Source: Diplolepis rosae
Taxonomy: Eukaryota > Arthropoda > Insecta > Hymenoptera > Diplolepididae
DNA: 64,000 nucleotides
Reading direction: 5' to 3'
Assembly (NCBI GenBank): GCA_030998225.1
Contig: JAPYXD010000308.1
Location: 1,622,001-1,686,000, forward strand
Position numbers and translations under genes: made by a program. Below are positions 22,381 to 33,244 of the stretch, one piece after another. Below the pieces are notes generated by a model. The model was not told the DNA's origin and did no database searches. It saw only the letters and a program-made list of their open reading frames with translations. Each line of letters begins with the position of its first letter. Position 1 is the stretch's first letter.

Positions 22381-24640
22381 TTAAGGGGGTATTCTAGTTT
22401 AGAGTTACAAATTTTGGGTGTTTTTTAAATTCTATAAAAAAAAACTAAAAATATTTTTACTATACATTTTTATGACATATTTATTAATATTTTAACAATA
22501 CAAAAAAAATTAAAAATTAAAAAAATTTGAAAATTGACAAAGTTACAGGCTGGTGAAGTGGCTGGGGTGAAAAAAAGGGTGCGTCCATATTGACACGATT
22601 CCAACCCCTCTGGTGATCTGAAGAAAAAAAATAAAATATATTCTTAATGAGTAAGAATATCGCTATCGCCTGAACTAGGGAAAAAAACAAAAAAAATTTT
22701 TCACAAAATGGCGACTGTTTGAAAAAAAAGTTTGTTTTTGCCCTGTTTTTTATAAAGTTTTAAATTTTTTAAAAAAAGTAAGAATCAAAATTTTCACATA
22801 ATCCTAGTTCGAACGATAGAGGGATATATAAAGAAGGTCCACGCCAAATTTCAAGTTAATCGGTTCATTAGTACTTGAGAAATCATGTCAAACGTGTTGG
22901 AAAAAGTAGTTTCGAGAAAAACGCGTTTAAAGATTTGAGAAAAGTTGCAGGCAGTTTTACTCACATTTCGTTAATCGGCGATGCCTGCTCCATACATTGG
23001 ACCTTCCTCTTGTTCAAATAGATCTTCTTCTTCGCTTCTTTCTGCTAGACGAGCAGTTCTAGCTTCCTTAGAAGCATCATAAACTCGTACTTCGGAGCAG
23101 CGTATACGAGTTTCGTCCCGTTTTCTAGCGAACGCAAGGGCTTCTGGACCAATTGTAATTCCCATGACGCCCATTATTTTCAAAATTGGTAAAAAGCTTC
23201 ATTGAAAATGCAAACTGCTAAATAATTTGCAATTTCAATTGTCTTCTTTCCTGCATGAATGTGTTTCGGCGCAAAAGTCAAAATCAATTAATTCAGCGAT
23301 TCATTGTTATTTTGGGTTTCCGAGCCCAAACAACGGTGCAGCTAATTTTCATCGGATAAACTTTCGTATATCGGCTTGATTACTTCTAATATTTTGTCAT
23401 TCAGAGGGGGGTTTTCGAGAACAAAGTCATCTAATGTACCCTCAGCCGCTGCTTTTTGCCACTAACACCAGCTTGATGAACCAGGTGGACAATACATGTG
23501 TTGTGGTTTATCATCGGTTGAACTCTTGTGGTAATAAGTTGCCCATATTTCGTTACGCATGTCTCCAACTGAATCTGGATGCCGACGAATAGCCAAACCA
23601 TAGTATAAAGATAGTTCATTAACAACTTTATCTGTTAATGTGCCACTGCCTCTGCCACCTAGACCCTTTTTATCTTTTATAAGTTTACGTAATCTGGAGC
23701 CTATACGTTTCTGCACATGTCCTGCACACTCTTTCTTTTCCACTACAGGGTCATCATCATATGGATTTATATCGAGAATACTTTTGAATGTCTTTCAATC
23801 ACCATCTCCTATATATTTTTCATACTTCACTCCATGCTCTTCAACCGATCTGCCAAACATTTCAACCACAGGGTCAACCTCCATTTTCCCGGCACTTCCG
23901 TTGTCGTTTATTGTGCAAGAATCTTTGTGTTCCTCATACCAAGATTCGTAGGCACCGATATCATCATTTTTTTTCTCCATAGATTACAAGCTTGGCAAAA
24001 ACTATATTTCACCACCGTATCAACAACTTTTTTGCAAAATTTGGCCTCGAGCGTAGTAACTCCAAAAAGTGAATTGAATCCTCTTTTTTCCAAGTACCGT
24101 CTCCAGAAACAGTTATACGTGTGGGATCAGCGTCAAGATCAGAAGCAGCTATCAACTCTTTCTCTTCTTGAACAGATTTTGCAATGATTTGATTATAAAC
24201 TGCTGATGCGGCTGAATGTAGATTGTGAAGGCAACTACAATATGTGTTGGTAGCTAAACCTTGACAAATATCCATTACACTACAGAATATATTTATACCT
24301 TCTCTTCAGACTCCTAGAAGTCTCATTGCTGTTACGATTCTTCGGTTTATTTCATATGCTTTATTGATGAATGGAGAGGATTGAATATACCGGACATCTT
24401 CACAACTGCATTGCAATGCGATTTTAAATCCTAGTCCACGAGCAGCAGTTCGAGAAAATTTGATTTCTTTCTTGCATGTAGCACATAAACTTAACGTGGA
24501 TAGTGTAGCAAAAAAAGAAAAAAATTCTAAAATACAATAGCTGTGATTATTTTCAATTATAACTTCTTCGTCTCCCGATTTTTGTAATTTTGCTGCTGAT
24601 ACACTTGTAAAACTAGTATCGTTTTTAAGGGTATGACGAT
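22381..24640 (-). pseudogene. Mutator-like (MULE-type) transposase remnant
   Basis: Seen on the minus strand, in changing frames: CKKEIKFSRTAARG-like start with an alternate in-frame stop, MDICQGLATNTYCSCLHNLH, ITVSGDGTWKK, then SLFGVTTLEAKFCKKVVDTV, GSAGKMEVDPVVEMFGRSVE, KKECAGHVQKRIGSRLRKL, IWATYYHKSSTDDKPQHMYC, and the tail ARKRDETRIRCSEVRVYDAS with ARTARLAERSEEEDLFEQEE. Known: these match the insect and cnidarian proteins carrying the 'Mutator-like transposase' domain, a DDE enzyme (SGDGTW is probably its first Asp box). A large part between SWC and the tail is missing. 22381 (GGGGGTATTCTAGTTTAGAG) may be the 3' terminus. Multiple frameshifts: inactive. Confidence 0.75.
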
Positions 24641-24792
24641 TACCGTGAAATTTTTTTTTTTCTATCTGGACGTGAACTACTTTCTGGTTTAATTTTTCTA
24701 TCCATTTTACACGAAAAAGATGAAATTAACACTCACAATTTTATATTTTTCAACTGCACATAGAGATATGAATGTCTACGATGCTCGGAGCA

Positions 24793-25396
24793 AACTTAGA
24801 TTACTTTTTCGTATTAATACTTTCTTAAGTTTACAATAAATTAAAAATTGAATATTAATTATTATTTTTAATTTTAAATCAAATATTTATAATATTTCCG
24901 AGCTATATTTCTAGTCAAGAGGTCTAGAAAACTAACAAGGGCAATGCACGGATTGTACATTTTAGTTTCAATTCATACTTCCCCCAATTCAAAAACATTA
25001 CCTAACATGTATTGATAGGTTCTTACTCCTTTGACAAATTACATATATATTTCATTTGTAGATGTTTTTATTACCTTTGCGACAAAACAATAGTATTTAT
25101 GCACATTAGCTATAGTATAGAATGATAAATCGTCAAATTAAAATAAGATTTAAAATTACAAATAATAAAATTTTCAATTATTTACATTTTCTGTGAGTGA
25201 AAAATGCAAATTTTATGAAGAATCCTTTTACTTATATTAAAGACATAAAACATTTCCAGGCTCATTTTGTTTGTCTTAGAAATATTATAAATATATTTGA
25301 TTTAAAATTAAAAATAATAATTAATATTCAATTTTTAATTTAATGCAAACTTAAGAAAGTACTGATGCGAAGAAGTAACCGAAGTTTACTTTCTAA
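24793..25396. repeat. MITE with about 110-bp TIRs
   Basis: The left arm (24793-24902) and right arm (25283-25396) are near-identical inverted copies, sharing ACTTTCTTAAGTTT and ATTGAATATTAATTATTATT. The 380-bp centre is AT-rich with no ORF. Lies just outside the MULE remnant and may or may not be its derivative. Confidence 0.7.
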
Positions 25397-25504
25397 CTGA
25401 TTGTAATATGAATATTCATCGTTATACCGTATTGAAATATTTAAAAGATTTTTCTTATTTGAATTTCATTAGACAAAAATTATGAAAATAATTATTTATT
25501 ATTT

Positions 25505-26150
25505 TTTGAGGTTATCCACGGATCAAGCCATTTTTCGATGTCTTGATATGAGCGGAACTGCTGATCAGCAAGACCATGTGCCATCGACCGGAACAAGTAA
25601 TAATCGAACGGCGCAATATCTGTGGAATACGGCGGGTGGGGTAGGACTTCCTATTTGAGCGTTTCCAGGTAGGTTTTAACGGGTATGGCAACGTAAGTCC
25701 CAGCGTTTTCCAGCTGTAGAATCACTTTTTCGTGCCTCTGCTCGTATTGTGGCCGTTTTTCTCGGAGTGCTCGGCTCAAGCGCATCAATCATAGTATAGT
25801 TAACAGTATAGTAGTCAACAGTATCCAATACTGTTCCCCCGTGATGGTTACGTTCGGTTTTAACAGCTCATAATAAATAGCATCAGCGTTTTCGATGGTT
25901 TTCGGCCTTCCTTCACGCGGGCGATCGTCAACATCGAAATGACCGTCTTTGCAGCGACTGAACCAATCATGGCACCTTGTTTCACTTAGAGCTGCATTTC
26001 CGAAAAAAATTTTGGGGCTCTTGATGCACTTCAGCCACCGTTTTCTTTGAATGAAAGAAGAAAATCCATACTTCCCGCAAATTACGATTATTTGGCTCAA
26101 AATCAGACATTTTCACACAACCAAAAGTATATGACGCCAAAAAAAGTCAC
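25505..26150 (-). mobile_element. mariner (mauritiana-like) remnant
   Basis: Seen on the minus strand: FEPNNRNL-like start, ALSETRCHDWFSRCKDGHFD, ELLKPNVTITGEQY, SRALREK, then, after frame changes, LQLENAGTYVAIPVKTYLE, where the second-Asp box (usually LQHDNARPHV) has lost its Asp, and HPPYSTDIAPFDYYLFRSMA (third Asp). The segment between the HTH and the first Asp is missing. The same family as 53767-54379. Inactive. Confidence 0.75.
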
Positions 26151-26246
26151 TAATGTGTCAAAACGGTTTTGTTTACCATATGTCTAAGCTTGGTTCATGA
26201 GGTTTTGATATGTCAAAATCGACCAGCATTTACTGCTGGAGCCATA

Positions 26247-26800
26247 CCAGGGGTGTTAGTTAAAATTTGCCGGTTTTACTCATAGATGTCGATAGAGATA
26301 TGTATACATTTCTATGATTTGGCATCTATGATATATTTTTCTATGGATAATAACCTTCAAAAGTACACAATTACATTCTGCCAAAATAATAGCATCATAG
26401 TTGTTTACCTCAGTGAATATGTCGAGTTTCGTTCCAAGTAAATCGCATTTGCGGCATTCGTTGCTTTTCTTATTTCATTAAAAGAAAAAAGCAGTTGAAG
26501 CTCATCGATTGCTGGTAGAAACTTATGGTGAACATGCTCCAGTGATTAGAACATGTGAGACATGGTTTCGTCAATTTAGAAGTGGAGATTTCGATTTAAC
26601 AGACAATGAACATCCTGGTGCAGCGAAAAAGTTCGAAGACGAGGAATTGCAGGCGTTATTGGATGAAGACCCAACCCAATCGCAACAACAATTGGCACAA
26701 ACACTAAATGTGACCCGAGGAGCAATTTGCCAACGTTTAAAAGCCATGGGAAAAATCCAAAAGTATGGAAAATGGGTACCACACCAACTGAATGGCCTTG
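26247..26800 (+). mobile_element. mariner (mauritiana-like), N-terminal half
   Basis: Starts after TA with CCAGGGGTGTTAGTTAAAAT. The transposase reads SSFVPSKSHLRHSLLFLFH, a TAA, then AVEAHRLLVETYGEHAPVIR, TWFRQFRSGDFDLTDNEHPG, EELQALLDEDPTQSQQQLAQ and KYGKWVPHQLN: both HTH motifs of a Mos1-type transposase. At about 26800 it stops and LINE sequence begins; the DDE half was not found on the far side of the LINE. Confidence 0.75.
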
Positions 26801-26802
26801 AA

Positions 26803-28800
26803 GTCTTTCAAACCCTTCAAGTCCCCAGGTCCGGATGGCATTTACCCGGCCCACCTACAGAGGGCTAGGGGACCACATCATTGGGCCGCTAGTGAGACTT
26901 ACTAGGTACAGTTTGACTCTGGGTTACGTCCGCAAAGCTTGGAGAGGGACAAGGGTTATTTTTATACCCAAAGCAGGCAAGAACGGATGGACGTCTCCGA
27001 AGGATTTCCGACCAATCAGCCATACCTCCTTCGTACTAAAAACGGTGGAGAGACACGTGGACAGATATATCTGCGACAAGATTCTGGCGGCAAAACCGCT
27101 ACACAGCGATCTGCATGCCTACAGGGCCGGTCGCTCGAACGAAACAGCCCTGAGCAAAGCAATGAATCTGATTGAGGATGAACTGAACCTTAAAGGATTC
27201 GGCATCGGAATATTCATGGATATTGAGGGTGCCTTCAACCACACATCCAGTGAAGTGATCAGGAGAGCTATGATTAGACAAGGAGTCCTCATAGCCGTAG
27301 TTGACTGGACCTGACATATGCTAGAAAACACGAACATCACGATAGCCAAAGGAAATACTACCCTTCGAGGGGTCGTTGATTCAGGATGCCCTTAGGGAAT
27401 TATCTTCCTTGCTGTTGAGTCTAGTGGTGGATGAACTACTGCATCTACTCACCCTATTGGATATGCTGATGACATCCTAGTCATAGTACGCGGAATGCAT
27501 TTGGACGCACTGTTGGGCGTAATTCAACGGGCGTTAAAGGTTGTAGACACCTGGTGTCGAACAACAGAACTCTCGGTGAACGCAGGTAAGACTGACGTAG
27601 TCATTTTTACCAGACCCTTTGGCTTAGCAGAAGAGCTATTGAAAATAATTGGGGCCTGAAACCCGACTCACTGCTGTGGATCTTCACAGCGATTCGGCGA
27701 CCCAGGCTAGCCTATGCGTCAATAGTCTGGTGGAGCAGACCCAAGTAGGAGACGGCCATGGCCAGGCTGGAAAGACTCAGAGGGAAAATGGTGAGAGATA
27801 GGACGTCTCCGCGGCACCTCTTCGACATAAAGTACGAGGTAAGCTTGTCAACAATGGAAGATTGGAGGGTGGGTCGCGCACACCTCCCAAGGAATGGAGA
27901 CAATTGGTTTGCAGACGGCTCCAAAAACAGGGAGGGTGCGGGGTTGGTGTCTATGGGGAGAACAGTAACACAAGTCTCGTTATCCCGTTGGGACCCCACT
28001 CCACAGTTCTTCAAACCGAGATTGCGGCCATACTTCAATGCGCATGCGTAGCACGGAATCATGGCCGCGGCAGGAACATCCGCATCTGCTTAGATAGTAG
28101 AGCGGCTATCACGACATTAGCTGAATCAGTGACTACCTCAAAGCTGGTCTGGGAATGCTACGAAGCATTGAACAAACTAGCGAAAGACAACCAAGTCACA
28201 GTCCTCTGGACCCCCAGACACAGGCGTATCAAGGGCAACGAGACAGTGGATAGACTAGCCAAGCTAGTGACAAAACAAAACCCAACTGGCCTAGAACCAG
28301 TAATAGGTATTTCAAATAGGTCGGTCACAGAAGAGATTAAAAAGTGTCTGGCCGAGAAACACCAGGAAGAGTGGTACAAGGCTACGGCATGCAAGCAAGC
28401 CAAAACCCTCTTGGGGGAACATCTGAACCCCAAACGAGCTGCAGATTTGCGCAGACTTAGTAGAGCCGAGGTAAAGACCTCAACAGAAGTGTTTATTGGT
28501 CTCGGCAACCTTGCCTACCATGGACATAAGATAGGGCTTGCTGAAAGTCCACTTTGTCGACTATGTGGGGGAGACAACGAAATTTCCACCCATATACTCT
28601 GCAATTGTCCAGCAATTAGGAACAAAGGAGAGATTCTCACGGGCTACTTCTCCATAGACGTAACCGTGATTGAGACCAAAAACGTGGTCCAGGTTCTTGC
28701 CCTTTGGCACGGGCTGTGGGGTCGCGCATGAGATTTTAGTTGGTGATGCAACGGGATTACCCAAGCCTCATGGGCCCTTCCGGTTCCCAGCCGTATCTAT
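26803..28800 (+). pseudogene. LINE (non-LTR retrotransposon), 5'-truncated, RT plus RNase H
   Basis: Seen: plus-strand RT blocks FKSPGPDGI (at the junction), KAWRGTRVIFIPKAGKNGW, LHAYRAGRSNETALSKAMNL, GIFMDIEGAFNHTSSE, a broken PQG box (TGCCCTTAG gives CP then a stop) and YADDILVIVRG (27462-27494). After an internal deletion come RNase H motifs FADGSKNREGAG, LQTEIAAILQCACVARNH and ICLDSRAAITTLAE, and a C-terminal CRLCGGDNEISTHILCNC knuckle at about 28558-28611. Known: RT followed by RNase H and a CCHC is typical of I/LOA/Jockey-group LINEs. 5' truncation at the mariner junction fits target-primed reverse transcription. Frameshifts and stops make it inactive. The 3' tail near 28800 has TAATGATAATAATA. 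Confidence 0.85.
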
Positions 28801-29111
28801 AAATTATAATGATAATAATAGACCAAAAGTCACTGCTGGAAAAGTACAGCCGCTTGACGTCTACGAATTTCGCATATGGAAAAATTAGATGCGGCATTTT
28901 TCAGATTTAGTTATATTTTTAGACTATGATTTAAAGATGCACATACGAAATAACATTATAAACTTACAGTTTTTAGTACATAATCAATTATCTTCACCAG
29001 GTTATCACAGTTTTGTTCAAGTACTCCTGGTTTAAAAGTGGTTACGTTGCAGAAAAACCAGGAGAATCTGAGAATCTGGTAGATTTTCCCTTCAGAACAT
29101 TTTCCAACACA
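28801..29111. other. Short non-coding interval
   Basis: About 310 bp of AT-rich sequence between the LINE tail and the TIR starting at 29112. Nothing recognised. Confidence 0.4.
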
Positions 29112-29175
29112 GGCCTATTACATTTCAAAATGATCGGTCGGCGCAGGTCATACTTTTTTCTTCTATGAAACTTAA

Positions 29176-29909
29176 GGGGTTATATACGTTTTGGTACAGG
29201 AAACTTAGGGCATATTTGTGATTTTTTTGGGCTATTTGAAATAATTTATTAGAAACTCGCATAACAGGTATACATAGCACATATTCTTACGAAAAAAAAG
29301 AGTGGTCGAATATGAAAAAATGTTGAAAATTATAAATGTTGTAGCTCTTGTCCTGATGCGCGTTTTTTCTGCAGAGTCTGGCGGTGACCACGTTTGAATG
29401 CCAACAACTCAACTGTAATCAAAAAGACAAAAAATTTACAGTTGCTTACTACAGCGCCGAGTACTTGAACGAAAAATTTCGAAAAAAAAACTTTTTTTTC
29501 ATACGGAAACCATAATGCAAAAAAAGCCGATTTTTTGAGTCTCGAAAATGTATTTAAAAAAATTATTAGTTAAGACAAATACTGCAAATGAAAAAATGAT
29601 CGTTCAAGTACTCCGTATTGTAACTAGAAAAAGAATAAAAAAAATTAGATGAATTGGTCAAGTAGTTTTTGAGATATCGTGGTCACCGCAAAGGCATTTT
29701 TCAAAAAACATTATTTGGAGAAAATCACGTTTAAAGTTTTGAGATGCCTATCGCAAGGCAGATAGCGCGCTACAAATCGAGTTGCTACTTACGATCTACT
29801 GCTCGGATTGACTTGAAATTTTGAACATAAACTCTTGAAAGTATGTTTGTTCGAAATAAATCATAAAAATTTTTTCGATTTTTTGACTCATGAAAACGTA
29901 TATAACCCC
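29176..29909. repeat. TTAA-flanked MITE, 734 bp
   Basis: Flanked by TTAA at 29172-29175 and 29910-29913. TIRs GGGGTTATATACGTTTT are identical for 17 bp. No ORF. The uninterrupted partner TIR at about 33180 gives the empty site (one TTAA). TTAA target use is typical of piggyBac-type elements. Confidence 0.8.
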
Positions 29910-30796
29910 TTAAATATGTTGTTTTTTAGTCAAAATGATGAGACACATATTTTTTCATTTGGCTAACAAATGTGTATAAATTTTCCAAAAATTGACCGAT
30001 TCTAATAAATCAAATTCTGAAATGTTTGCATTGACTAACACTATTGATTAAAAGTAAAAACGATTGTAAATTCATCGTAAACAATTTTTTTTTCAAACAA
30101 AAAATAAAAAGTACACATTTTTTTCAAAGTTAATTTTTCAAAAAGTGTATTTTTTTATTTTTCATTTTTTGTTATTCAAAAGAAGACAGTGTCAACTGCA
30201 TTTCAGGCAAACGACTGTTAGCTAGAACTTTCTGTTCAGGAGATATGATTATTTTTAAAAGTGATTTTTTTCATAACGATTGGGTGCTGCTCACTAAATT
30301 CAATTTTCAAAGAAAGTTTCACTTGGAAGAAGATTAATGAGCACAAGTTGTGTAATTTTAGTGTCGTGAAATTGCTTATTGTTGATAAAATGTTCATACA
30401 AACATGTAATCAAAGTTTGAGTTCGGGTTAAAAATTTTTTTGTGCACTTTCTTGCCATTGTACATGCAATAAATCAACATGGAACATAATATCATATGTC
30501 GATTACTTGTGTATTTGGGACCTTTTAACACATTCAGGAAAAAGGGATATTCTTTATGAATATAAAACAAATTATCATTGATTATACGTACATTTTTACA
30601 TGACTAAAATATAAATAGATTAGGTTGTTATTTTACAAGTTTACACTTATGTTCGCACGTTCTTGCTGTTAACACTTTATTTTTATCTATGTCTAGTTGA
30701 TTTTTGCATACATGCGTATCTCGAATACCCTTATACAATCTTGCTTCCTTCCAGATCTTTGCCTTTCCATCTCGGTATACCGCTAATTGTATAGCG

Positions 30797-31110
30797 TCAA
30801 GGAAAAGGTTTTTTAATTTCTAGTGTTTCATTCTGCACTTTTTTAAAAAACGACTTCGCACTTTGAATATATTCTGTAGGATCGTTGCTTAGATTGTGCT
30901 TTGTAGCAAAATGTTTCACAAGCCCCCCAACGCCTTCGCAAGAGCCTTCTCTGTGTCCCATTGCCGAAAACATCCATTTTTTTTTCAATTTTGCATGTTC
31001 TCAATTCATTCAATTGGAAATGATTTTTGAAATGACTCGGAGCGCCGCCAGAAATAATCGTCATTCTTCGTATCTTCTCCTCGAAACGATGAAAATAAAA
31101 GTCAAAAAAT
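30797..31110 (-). pseudogene. Transposase-like fragment, C-terminal part (unassigned family)
   Basis: Seen on the minus strand: DFYFHRFEEKIRRMTIISGG, APSHFKNHFQLNELRT, then after a frameshift KKWMFSAMGHREGSCEGVGG, LVKHFATKHNLSNDP and a helical tail. Known: the string 'S.G..S.FKN.F...(20-30)..W.FSA.GHG.G..DG.GG..K' recurs in unclassified insect and marine-invertebrate transposon proteins; the first half looks like a catalytic Asp box (here G for the usual D) and the second like a conserved His/Asp/Gly loop. The role as a DDE transposase is inference. Adjacent sequence towards higher coordinates runs into the palindrome, so the gene is broken. Confidence 0.55.
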
Positions 31111-31805
31111 GCGTCGCTCGTATCGATACAAAATCAATATATTTCCATACTTACATCGCTGCATCTTAGGAAATTGTTTTTCAAATGCTTCAAAATTTTT
31201 ATAATATACTTAGTATACTCGAACGATAGTAGAAATTCTAATGACGTAGAGAAATAAGATGAATTATTAATAAGAATCGATTATTTATGGAAGCCAAACG
31301 ATGATCATGCATTGATACTTTCAACGAGCAAAAGTAATCAAGGGAGTTTTAAGTTTGAACCACTGCCAGCGAGAAAGTTGTTCGCTAGACTTTGAGGAAG
31401 TTTTTTGTGAAAACAAAAAATTTTTTTATTGAAAATTATGGCTCTAGCCATAATTAAAAAAGCCATAAAATAAAAAAAGTTCCTCAAAGTCTAGCGGAAA
31501 ACTTTCTCGCTAGCAGTTGTTCAAACTCTAAACTTCCTCGATTATTTTTGCTCGTTGAAAGTATCATTGCATGATCGTCGTTCGGGTTCCATAAACAATC
31601 GATTATTATTAACTATTCGTCTTGTTCCTCTACGCCATTAGAATTCCTACTATCGCTCGAGTATAATAAGTACTATAAAAATTTTGAAGCATTTGAAGAA
31701 CAAATTCGTAAGATGCAGCGATGTAAGTATGGAAATATTTTGATTTTATATCGATACGAATGACGCATTTTTTTATTTTTATCATAATCGTTTTGAAACA
31801 TGCGA
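31080..31805. repeat. Large palindrome (foldback), arms about 350 bp
   Basis: Seen: near-perfect inverted duplication centred at 31444/31445 (AATTATGGCT-CT-AGCCATAATT). Paired landmarks: ATTTCCATACTTACATCGCT (31141) with its complement at about 31717-31736; CTTCAAAATTTTTATA with 31672-31687; CTAGACTTTGAGGAA with 31480-31494; GTATCGATACAAAATCAATA with about 31740-31760. Identity by eye is well above 80 percent. There is almost no loop. It sits inside the coding region of the transposon at 29112-33242. Confidence 0.8.
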
Positions 31806-32051
31806 AAAAGTTGTAAATGAAAGAAAGTTGCGTTTTTTAATTTTTTATATGCTATTTTTCACCAACGTATTTTCACCAACGTAACAAACTGTAGTAAAAA
31901 TTGATACTTGTTTTGTTTTCCAATGAGAAGGTTGAATTTTATCTTTTACGACTACAGACCAATTTCCGCAAAATCAATTTGCAATAGAAGGTAGGATGAA
32001 TTTACTTTTGATACTTCTTTTTCTTGTCTTATGCCTTATTGTTGAATTTTT

Positions 32052-32258
32052 TTACATCTTAAGTTTTAATTTTTCAATTATTCTTTGTACTCTGGGGCAT
32101 TTTTCGCATTCTTTAAAAATACACAAATCGTATCCAATTGAGCAAATAGCTAATGAAAGAATAGTTTCACGCACATTTACAACAACTGCACTGAATCTAT
32201 TCAAACAAACTTTCAAGCCTACCAACAGTAATTCAAAATTAGTACAATAAATACACAA
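32052..32258 (-). pseudogene. Fragment of the unassigned transposon protein, middle part
   Basis: Minus strand: YCTNFELLLVGLKVCLNRFS, ETILSLAICSIGYDLCIFKE and CEKCPRVQRIIEKL. The 'C...C.F.ECEKCP' cysteine pattern resembles a segment seen upstream of the DDE part in related unclassified proteins. Assignment rests mainly on its position between the N-terminal (32534 on) and C-terminal (30797-31110) pieces. Confidence 0.4.
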
Positions 32259-32533
32259 GTAAACTCGTTGTGCAGGGAATTGGACAACTCACTTAGGTCG
32301 GAGTGTGTAAAATTTCGAATGACCGATCTTCATATCTGGATGGTCACGCTTGAATATTTTATACGTTTTGTGTATGCGGCGAGACATGAAACGTTTTACT
32401 TTGACAATTTTTTCACCATTTTCATAATGATTGATTGTATTATTTTTATTGGGACTTTGAGTAGAGTAATTTGAATCATCATTTAAATAATACTGAAGTA
32501 CGACTTTTTGGACATTTTCATCTATATGAAGCC

Positions 32534-32955
32534 CTAAATAAAGATTGGGGGAACTGTAATTTCCTTCATCTTTGACAATTGTTCTAGCTTTTTGACCATG
32601 TAATCAGTCATATCGGGTCGTTTGGATGAAATTATATTTTCTGACATTTCGCAAATTTGTGCTACTGTAAAGAGTCTTATTTTCTCTAAAACCGAAGAAC
32701 AATTTTTTAAACTTAAACTGGAATTTTCAAACCAATTCTGACATAATTTGCAATTGGTCAAGTCTGATATAAACAAGTCAGTTTCTTCGTCTTCAGCAAT
32801 ATCAAATAATTATTTTATTTTCGATGAAACCGGTGAATCGTGTAGTTCTAAGATTTCTTTACGTTTTTTTGCTGATTTTTCGAAATATGAATTCAAAAAC
32901 TGATCTCATTTTTTCATATTTTATATAAAACTTACCTTTAAAGTTCAATTAATTC
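32534..32955 (-). pseudogene. Fragment of the unassigned transposon protein, N-terminal part
   Basis: Minus strand: LTNCKLCQNWFENSSLSLKN, LFTVAQICEMSENIISSKRP and DMTDYMVKKLEQLSKMKEIT, preceded in another frame by a lysine-rich stretch (KNQQKNVKKS). I do not recognise a named domain. Its place just inside the right TIR (32960-33242) suggests it is the first exon of the element. Confidence 0.4.
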
Positions 32956-33244
32956 GACATAACGCGATCGTTACGGAAAAAACAAACATTTTAAAATTTG
33001 ATTTGTTAGAATCGGTAAATTTTTGGAAAAGTAGTACACATTTGAAAAAAAAAGTTTTTTTGGTTGAGGGAAAAAATCAATTTTTACCGCAAAAACAAAA
33101 ATGCCGATATAACTGAACAAACATTTTTTGTGACAAAAGAAAAAATACTTGTCTCCTTATTTGGACCACAAAACAACATGTTTAAGTTTCATAGTAAAAA
33201 GTATGACCTGCGCAAACCGTTCGTTTCGAAATGGAATAGGCCGA

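Larger units (their letters stand above)
29112..33242 (-). mobile_element. Unassigned DNA transposon with long TIRs, carrying two nested insertions
   Basis: Seen: the left end (GGCCTATTACATTTCAAAAT..., 29112 on) and right end (GGCCTATTCCATTTCGAAAC... on the minus strand from 33242) are inverted repeats running at least 200 bp. They share GCGCAGGTCATACTTTTT, ATGAAACTTAA and TTTTCCAAAAATT(G/T)ACCGATTCTAA. Between them lie minus-strand protein fragments (see separate entries). A TTAA MITE (29176-29909) sits inside the left TIR exactly where the right TIR reads CTTAAACATG, and a palindrome (31080-31805) splits the coding part. I cannot assign it to a named superfamily. Confidence 0.7.

Noticed and set aside
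23640..24187. Plus-strand ORFs of 103 and 156 codons as genes
   Set aside because: They are antisense shadows of the Mutator-like transposase, whose motifs read on the minus strand.
31996..32250. A plus-strand ORF with an apparent signal peptide (MNLLLILLFLVLCLIV)
   Set aside because: It is the complement of the transposon protein fragment at 32052-32258; the leucine-rich start comes from T-rich sequence.
32268..32474. A plus-strand membrane protein (68 codons, hydrophobic end)
   Set aside because: It lies antisense to transposon coding in AT-rich DNA, has no family motif, and its hydrophobicity follows from T-rich codons.
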